In this document: positions 23,595 through 27,887 of the stretch, one piece after another
Layout: every line of letters starts with the position of its first letter
Numbering within the stretch: position 1 is the stretch's first letter
Source: DASVWZ01 sp036392935
GTDB taxonomy: Bacteria > Acidobacteriota > Terriglobia > Terriglobales > Acidobacteriaceae
NCBI GenBank assembly: GCA_036392935.1
Contig: DASVWZ010000131.1
Coordinates: forward strand, 1-27,887
Direction: 5' to 3'
Length of the DNA stretch: 27,887 bases
The notes under the pieces: model-generated
Seen by the model: only the letters and a program-made list of their open reading frames with translations
The model's database searches: none
What the model was told of the DNA's origin: nothing
Translations under genes and position numbers: made by a program

Positions 23595-24038
23595 TTAATG
23601 GGGCAAGTACCCCGTCTCCATCGGGAGTTGGCCGTTCACTTTGAGCACGTTCACTTGATCATTGATGGCTCGCACCTCCACCAGCGCGATCGAGCCCGGC
23701 TTGGTCGCCACTTCTTTCAGCACATCGGCGTCGGAATCCACAAATACGATGGAGGACTTGTGGGCTTCCACCAGCGCATTCCATTCCTGAGCTGACATGC
23801 CGGTCAAGTGTTCCAGCGTGAGGGCCTCGGTCGGCGAGGACCGGTGCAGGACGATGGCCACGTCGCGTCCATCCGGCCACTTTTTGCTCTCGCCACGAAA
23901 CATCTTCGCCAAATGCGCCGAACTGACCTCGCTCAGATGATTGTCCTTATCGACGACCACCGCCATATGGTGCGCAAACGCCGGCGCTGCGGCGAACACA
24001 ACAGCAAGAAAAATCCCGATTCCCTTGGCGTATTTCAT
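23595..24038 (-). CDS. Short secreted PstS-like (phosphate-binding-type) protein
   Basis: A 147-residue exported protein with a signal peptide (MKYAKGIGIFLAVVFAAAPAFA, residues 1-22, cut before HHM). The mature 125 residues resemble one lobe of the PBP-like domain seen in PstS-type phosphate binders: VVVDKDNHL, MFRGESKKWPDG, VLHRSSPTEAL and GSIALVEV. It is less than half the usual PstS length, so a full two-lobed binding protein is excluded; it may be a sensor, a scavenger or a stand-alone lobe. GGGGGAG precedes the ATG at 24038. A PhoB-box-like repeat lies upstream. No pstABC genes are nearby. Confidence 0.7.
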   Translation of the reverse strand: MKYAKGIGIFLAVVFAAAPAFAHHMAVVVDKDNHLSEVSSAHLAKMFRGESKKWPDGRDVAIVLHRSSPTEALTLEHLTGMSAQEWNALVEAHKSSIVFVDSDADVLKEVATKPGSIALVEVRAINDQVNVLKVNGQLPMETGYLPH

Positions 24039-24069
24039 GACGGCTCCCCCGTGCCACCAGACTAGCTAG

Positions 24070-24105
24070 AGAATACTGATTTTGTTTGTCAAAACTCGGT
24101 CAAAA
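24070..24105 (-). promoter_or_regulatory. PhoB-box-like direct repeat and -10 box
   Basis: On the minus strand TTTTGAC occurs twice with 4 bases between (complement GTCAAAA at 24099-24105 and 24088-24094), an 11-base period as in boxes bound by PhoB/OmpR-family regulators. Twelve bases downstream is TATTCT (24070-24075), a fair -10 hexamer, with the repeat taking the place of the -35 box; the proximal copy also reads TTGACA. That this responds to phosphate is inference from the downstream gene type. Confidence 0.4.
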
Positions 24106-24149
24106 GGCGGGCTTTCTGGTTACTAAAGGAACGAGACGGTAATGCGCGG

Positions 24150-25106
24150 CTACTCAATCGGCTCGATCAGGTTGATTTCGGCAGTCCTCCGATCCGGCAG
24201 TTGCACCACGACGATTGCCACCAGCACCAATGCAATCCCTAATGATTGCATGGGCCGCATGATCTCCCCGAGCAAAGCCGCGGCCAGCAGAATCGAAAAC
24301 ACCGGCTCCAGGCAGCTGACCACAATCGCCCGCGTCGGCTCCAAATGCTGCAACCCCGCAAAATAAAACGAAAATGGCGCCATCACCGAGACCAGCGAAA
24401 AAACCAGCAGAAACAGCCACTGAGCGCCGGAATAATGCGCGGCGGCGATCTTCCACGGCGGGTTCACAATTGCCCAAAAAAGCGAGGCGCTGAAAAGCGT
24501 GTAGAGCAAGACGATCCAGCGGTCGAGCCGAGTGAGAATGCTGTGCCCATAGACGTTGTAGAAAGCGAACGAAAACGCCGCCAAAATCGCCGAGCCAACC
24601 CCAATCAAATCCAACCGCAGCCTGTTGCCAGCGAAGATGCCCAGCACCAGCGCGATCCCCATCATGGCCAACCCAACCGCCGAAACGCGCTGCAGGCCGG
24701 CCTTTTGCTGCGCTCGCGCCACGGTATATAACAGCACCCACAGCGGAGCCGTGTACTGCAGGATGATCGCGGTGCCCACGTTCGTCCGCTGGATTGCCAG
24801 ATAATAAAAGTAATTCGACGCGGCCACGCCCAGCACTCCCAGCACCAGCATCCGGCCCATGTCGCCGGACGAAAGTTGAATGCCTCGCCAGCCGCGTGAC
24901 ATAAGCATAGCCACTAGCAAAATTAAAAACGAAAACCCGACGCGGCTTTGCGAAAGAATTAGCGGATCGATCGGTGCCAGCGCTTCGCCTTTCGGCAACA
25001 GCCGGCCGGTGAACGCGGCCCGTCCCAGCGCAGCTGCAATGCCCCACCAGAATGCCGAGATCGCAATGTAGAGATAGCCGCGAGCGGGATGACGTTGTTT
25101 CTGCAA
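24150..25106 (-). CDS. DMT-superfamily transporter (EamA domains)
   Basis: Inner-membrane permease of the drug/metabolite transporter superfamily, probably exporting a metabolite or amino acid. The 318-residue product has about ten hydrophobic segments arranged as two EamA repeats, with signature pieces SAFWWGIAAALGR, NYFYYLAIQRTNVGTAIILQYTAPLWV in repeat 1 and FYFAGLQHLEPTRAIVVSCLEPVF in repeat 2. The only available start in frame after the osmC stop is TTG at 25106, with no good ribosome binding site, so translation is probably coupled to osmC 12 bases upstream. Substrate unknown. Confidence 0.85.
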   Translation of the reverse strand: MQKQRHPARGYLYIAISAFWWGIAAALGRAAFTGRLLPKGEALAPIDPLILSQSRVGFSFLILLVAMLMSRGWRGIQLSSGDMGRMLVLGVLGVAASNYFYYLAIQRTNVGTAIILQYTAPLWVLLYTVARAQQKAGLQRVSAVGLAMMGIALVLGIFAGNRLRLDLIGVGSAILAAFSFAFYNVYGHSILTRLDRWIVLLYTLFSASLFWAIVNPPWKIAAAHYSGAQWLFLLVFSLVSVMAPFSFYFAGLQHLEPTRAIVVSCLEPVFSILLAAALLGEIMRPMQSLGIALVLVAIVVVQLPDRRTAEINLIEPIE

Positions 25107-25118
25107 GTCAGGTGACCG

Positions 25119-25517
25119 CTAATCCACATACTCTATGCGATAACTGATCTTCGCGGTCTGATTCAGCATGGCCGCGACCGAGCAATATTTCTCTTCCGAC
25201 AATTTCACCGCATCCTCGACCGCTTTCTGGCTGACCTTCCCGCCGACCTTATACACGATCCGAATCTCCGTGAACACCGTTGGCGGCGTGGTCGCGCGAT
25301 CGGCTTCGGCGGTCACTTCCAGGCTGGTCAGCGGCTCGCGCTTCTTTTTCAGGATGCTCACCACGTCATAGCCCGTGCATCCGACTAGCCCGATCAGCAC
25401 CAGTTCTGTCGGACTGTTTCCGGCCTTGCTATCACCGTCCACCGTAATGTGGTGTCCGCTTTTCGCAACGGCATCGAACTTAAAGCCTTCAATCCATTTC
25501 GCGTCCGCTTCTATCAT
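25119..25517 (-). CDS. OsmC/Ohr-family peroxiredoxin-like protein
   Basis: Thiol-dependent hydroperoxide reductase of the OsmC/Ohr superfamily. The 132-residue product has both conserved cysteines: Cys47 in LVGCTGYDVVSIL (peroxidatic) and Cys112 in EEKYCSVAAML (resolving), plus the N-terminal beta segments expected of the swapped dimer. The pattern is closer to the YhfA/OsmC-like branch than to classical Ohr. GAGGAGAG precedes the ATG at 25517. The CDF transporter ends 7 bases upstream and the DMT gene starts 12 bases downstream, so all three are likely one transcript, perhaps a metal/oxidative-stress set. Confidence 0.87.
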   Translation of the reverse strand: MIEADAKWIEGFKFDAVAKSGHHITVDGDSKAGNSPTELVLIGLVGCTGYDVVSILKKKREPLTSLEVTAEADRATTPPTVFTEIRIVYKVGGKVSQKAVEDAVKLSEEKYCSVAAMLNQTAKISYRIEYVD

Positions 25518-25524
25518 GCTCTCC

Positions 25525-26955
25525 TCATCGGCGATTGTCCGTCGCTGGCTCGGGATGAATCAGCACCCGGAACAGCTCTGGCTCCGCCTGTTTGAAACGA
25601 ATTTCCATCTCTGTCTGTACGTCGTGCACGCGCGAAAGAGGCAGATCATCCGGTACGGTGCAATGGCATGAAACATAGAGCCGGTCCCGCACCCGTTTGA
25701 TTTCTACTTCATGTACATCCATCACATCCGGAATCGCAGCGCCCACCCGCTTCAGCTTTTTCTCCAGTGCCGCATCGCGCACGATCTCGTCGGCGGTCTC
25801 AATCGTAGCCGGCTCGCTTTCAATGTGCGTCAGGATTGTTGAAATTTCCGGAACATCCCGCCGTATCTCGGCTTCCAAGGCCGTAACCCGGTCGTGCGCC
25901 TCTTTCATGGTCAATTGCTCATCGAGTTCCAGATGTTGCTCCACGTGCAGCCGCCCGCCGAAATTCTGAACGCTCACATCGTGCACATTGAGGTTATGCC
26001 GCGTGGCCACCGCTCGTATGCGATCAAAAAGATTCTCCGCCTGTGAGGGCCGCGGGACCGTTCGCACCATGACATCGGCGCCGGGAAGAATCTGTTGTAC
26101 CGCCGTCGTCACCCCCGCCGAAATCTGCTCCGACCGCTGGAAGGTCACATTACGTGCCATCCCAACTGATAAATCAACAAAGTACCGGTTTCCCGACCGC
26201 CTAATCCGCACCCGGTCCACCTCCAGCAGCCCAGGAACGTTGCGCGCTGCTGAAACGATCTTCGCGCGCACTCCCGCAGGCGCTGCATCCAGCAATGCAT
26301 CGACGGTTTGCCTTGCCAGCCGCGTACTTACCCACACCACCACTCCCGCCACAAACAGCGCTGCTACCGGATCGGCATTCCGTAGCCATCCCACTTCATA
26401 TTTCTGCCCAGCCATCACCAGCACCAGTCCCAGAACTACAACGCCGGTTGACCAGATGTCCGTCGAAAAGTGCAGCGCATCCGCTTCGAGAGCCTGGCTG
26501 TCATATTTTGCAGCAATTTTCCCCAGCGCTCTCGACCTCCAGAAGTCCACGCCCATCGAAATGAAAAGCACCGCAAAAGCCGCCATGCTCGGCTCAATCT
26601 CAACATGATGAAAAAACAGCCGTTTCACTGCCTCATACAAAATCCAGACGCAGGTCAGCAGCAGCAAACCCATCTCAATGAACGCGGAAAAATTCTCCAC
26701 CTTCCCGTGCCCATACTGATGGTCCGCGTCGGCCGGCTTGTCCGACACCTGCACCGAAAAAAACGTCACAACTGCCGCAATCAAATCCAGGCCCGAATGC
26801 GCCGCCTCTGACAAAATCCCCAGGCTGCCCGTCGCCACACCCAATGTAATTTTCAGCGCAGTAATCGCCATCGCTGCCAGCACAGAGTTTCCCGCGACCG
26901 CGCGCTTTTCCGTGCGCATCGCCTTCGAACTGTATGCGGCCGAGCTTCCCGCCAT
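25525..26955 (-). CDS. Cation diffusion facilitator with three tandem C-terminal domains
   Basis: CDF-family antiporter that probably exports Zn(II) or a similar divalent metal. The membrane part (about 20-215) has six hydrophobic segments; the transport site is HSGLD (His53, Asp57) and LHFSTD (His162, Asp166), an HD-HD tetrad linked to zinc selectivity. DHQYGHGKVEN follows the second segment as usual. Typical CDFs have about 300 residues and one cytoplasmic ferredoxin-like dimerisation domain; this one has 476 and appears to carry three such repeats (about 226-302, 306-382 and 386-471). The first ATG (26955) lacks a ribosome binding site; an ATG at 26919 has GAAGG just upstream and may be the true start. 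Confidence 0.88.
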   Translation of the reverse strand: MAGSSAAYSSKAMRTEKRAVAGNSVLAAMAITALKITLGVATGSLGILSEAAHSGLDLIAAVVTFFSVQVSDKPADADHQYGHGKVENFSAFIEMGLLLLTCVWILYEAVKRLFFHHVEIEPSMAAFAVLFISMGVDFWRSRALGKIAAKYDSQALEADALHFSTDIWSTGVVVLGLVLVMAGQKYEVGWLRNADPVAALFVAGVVVWVSTRLARQTVDALLDAAPAGVRAKIVSAARNVPGLLEVDRVRIRRSGNRYFVDLSVGMARNVTFQRSEQISAGVTTAVQQILPGADVMVRTVPRPSQAENLFDRIRAVATRHNLNVHDVSVQNFGGRLHVEQHLELDEQLTMKEAHDRVTALEAEIRRDVPEISTILTHIESEPATIETADEIVRDAALEKKLKRVGAAIPDVMDVHEVEIKRVRDRLYVSCHCTVPDDLPLSRVHDVQTEMEIRFKQAEPELFRVLIHPEPATDNRR

Positions 26956-27063
26956 GTCGGCATTATCAACGTTGCTTCGTCAATTCGCCAAGCCAGATGG
27001 CAGCGTCGCGGAGACCCCGACCTTCCCGTTCCGGCACCAACGCAAAATCCACAGACGATTGCT

Positions 27064-27093
27064 TCCTGCCCGTCCCGCACTTTCTGCTATAGT
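27064..27093 (+). promoter_or_regulatory. Candidate ssb promoter
   Basis: TTCCTG (27064-27069) and TATAGT (27088-27093) with an 18-base spacer, in the 251-base gap between the divergent CDF and ssb genes. The -35 match is weak. The leader to ssb would be about 105 bases; I see no clear structured element in it. Confidence 0.3.
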
Positions 27094-27206
27094 GGCCGGG
27101 TTCGATCTAATTTCACCGCGCCCGCCTCATCCGCAGCGCGATTCAAACGATCGTCATTCGAGCTATCATCATCTAAACGAACAAGAGACATCCGAAGGAG
27201 CCCAAT

Positions 27207-27683
27207 ATGGCAGGCAAGAGCGTTAACAAAGTGATTCTGGTCGGCAATCTCGGCAAAGACCCTGAAGTCAAGTACACCCAGAGCGGCATGCCCGTCGCCA
27301 AATTCACCGTCGCCACAAATGAGCGATTCAAAGACAAGGATGGCCAGTGGCAAGACCGCACCGAGTGGCACAACCTGGTCGCCTTTCAGCGCACCGCGGA
27401 GATCGTCGGCGAATATCTGAAAAAAGGCGGCAAGGTTTACATCGAAGGCAGCCTGCGTACCAGTTCGTGGGACGACAAAGAATCCGGCCAAAAGAAATAC
27501 CGCACCGAAATCCTGGTCAACGATCTCGTGCTTCTCGGCGGACGCGGCGAAGGCGGGGGTGGTGGTGACTTCGCCCGTGGCGCCGGCGCATCCGCAAACG
27601 GCGGTGATCACATGGATCAGCGCGTTCCCGAGCACGCCAACGCAACCAGCGGTCCGATCAGCGACGAAGACATCCCGTTCTAG
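27207..27683 (+). CDS. ssb: Single-stranded DNA-binding protein
   Basis: Essential protein coating single-stranded DNA in replication, repair and recombination. The 158-residue product has an OB fold at about residues 5-112, with VNKVILVGNLGKDPEVKYT, EWHNLVAF and GGKVYIEGSLRT as conserved pieces. A Gly/Ala-rich linker follows, ending in the acidic tip DEDIPF that recruits partner proteins. AAGGAG lies 6 bases before the ATG. It is divergent from the CDF operon, and a hairpin-like repeat follows the stop. Confidence 0.95.
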   Translation: MAGKSVNKVILVGNLGKDPEVKYTQSGMPVAKFTVATNERFKDKDGQWQDRTEWHNLVAFQRTAEIVGEYLKKGGKVYIEGSLRTSSWDDKESGQKKYRTEILVNDLVLLGGRGEGGGGGDFARGAGASANGGDHMDQRVPEHANATSGPISDEDIPF

Positions 27684-27709
27684 ATCATCGCTCCATCTGC
27701 TCCGACGAC

Positions 27710-27744
27710 GGCGAGACCAAAGCCATTCTGACTCGAGTCTCGCC
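27710..27744 (+). terminator. Possible stem-loop after ssb
   Basis: GGCGAGAC (27710-27717) is the perfect inverse of GTCTCGCC (27737-27744), separated by 19 bases and starting 26 bases after the ssb stop. No T-tract follows, so it is at best a weak or Rho-assisted terminator. Confidence 0.35.
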
Positions 27745-27772
27745 TGACGTCTCCCCTGTCGGTAGCAAGTTA

Positions 27773-27810
27773 AAATGTCCGGTTTTTGTAGCACGTGAAA
27801 TGTCCGGTTT
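27773..27810. repeat. 13-base direct repeat at the right edge, possible mobile-element flank
   Basis: AAATGTCCGGTTT occurs at 27773-27785 and again at 27798-27810, exactly 25 bases apart. The sequence that follows to the window end is G-rich and holds no gene. Paired TGTCCGGTTT-type motifs remind me of the regions beside IS481/IS3-like integrase genes, but no transposase is visible here, so this is only a suggestion. Confidence 0.4.
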
Positions 27811-27887
27811 CAAAGTTGAGCCCTCGCCGAAGGGGTGGGGTTGATTTTGGGGATGGGGTTGCAGGGGAAGGGGGCAGTTCCTCTTCC

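Noticed and set aside
1..27887. CRISPR arrays, tRNA or rRNA genes and prophage modules
   Set aside because: No regularly spaced repeats, cloverleaf-like sequences, rRNA stretches or phage structural genes were seen on reading either strand.

Overview
The window is about 27.9 kb of dense, moderately GC-rich bacterial chromosome with no rRNA, tRNA or CRISPR array. The mix of genes points to a Gram-negative soil-type bacterium, most likely an acidobacterium. The markers are a large secreted BNR/sortilin-type beta-propeller protein, a short secreted DUF5818-like protein, an actinobacterial/acidobacterial-style LeuB, Mpl with LdcA and DapF (diaminopimelate-type murein), and intergenic CACAGAG-type repeats. 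The taxon is inferred from gene style, not from a marker gene. No gene-free stretch exceeds about 250 bases. The largest gaps (3254-3460, 26956-27206 and 27684-27887) hold only the sites listed or nothing I can recognise.

Layout. 1-660: a HigB-HigA toxin-antitoxin pair (minus strand) with a repeat-rich operator/promoter. 724-2359: dnaJ (plus) facing a small coiled-coil protein (minus), separated by an inverted repeat element. 2450-5361: a DDAH/amidinotransferase-type hydrolase (minus), two overlapping small putative zinc-binding proteins (plus) and a DUF2252 protein (minus). 5491-9059: a 1051-residue secreted beta-propeller protein (plus) and a small secreted protein (minus), convergent around a GC-rich hairpin.

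9130-20077 is one long minus-strand run. Reading in the transcription direction it contains leuB, a secreted HExxH metallopeptidase, mtnP, a PfkB-family kinase, a GT-C-type membrane glycosyltransferase, mgtC, dapF, ldcA, mpl and plsC. Inside it, mgtC-dapF-ldcA-mpl are joined by overlaps or gaps of at most 2 bases. They look like a murein-peptide synthesis/recycling unit: DapF supplies meso-Dap, LdcA trims recycled tetrapeptide, and Mpl reattaches the tripeptide to UDP-MurNAc. mtnP-pfkB-GT form a second tight unit with its own TATAAT box.

20159-23561 is a divergent plus-strand unit: ygfZ, a DUF1844 gene, a PhnP-like metallo-beta-lactamase-fold gene and ribF. 23595-26955 (minus) holds a short PstS-like secreted protein with a PhoB-box-like direct repeat upstream, then CDF transporter, osmC and DMT permease in one likely operon. 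27207-27683 is ssb (plus). The right edge carries a 13-base direct repeat that may mark the start of a mobile element.

The most notable signal is the DapF homologue. It keeps the substrate-binding motifs of diaminopimelate epimerase but has serine at both positions where the catalytic cysteines are expected. Other points worth checking are a CDF transporter with three tandem C-terminal ferredoxin-like repeats instead of one, the PhoB-box-like promoter, and an uncharacterised kinase and glycosyltransferase coupled to mtnP.
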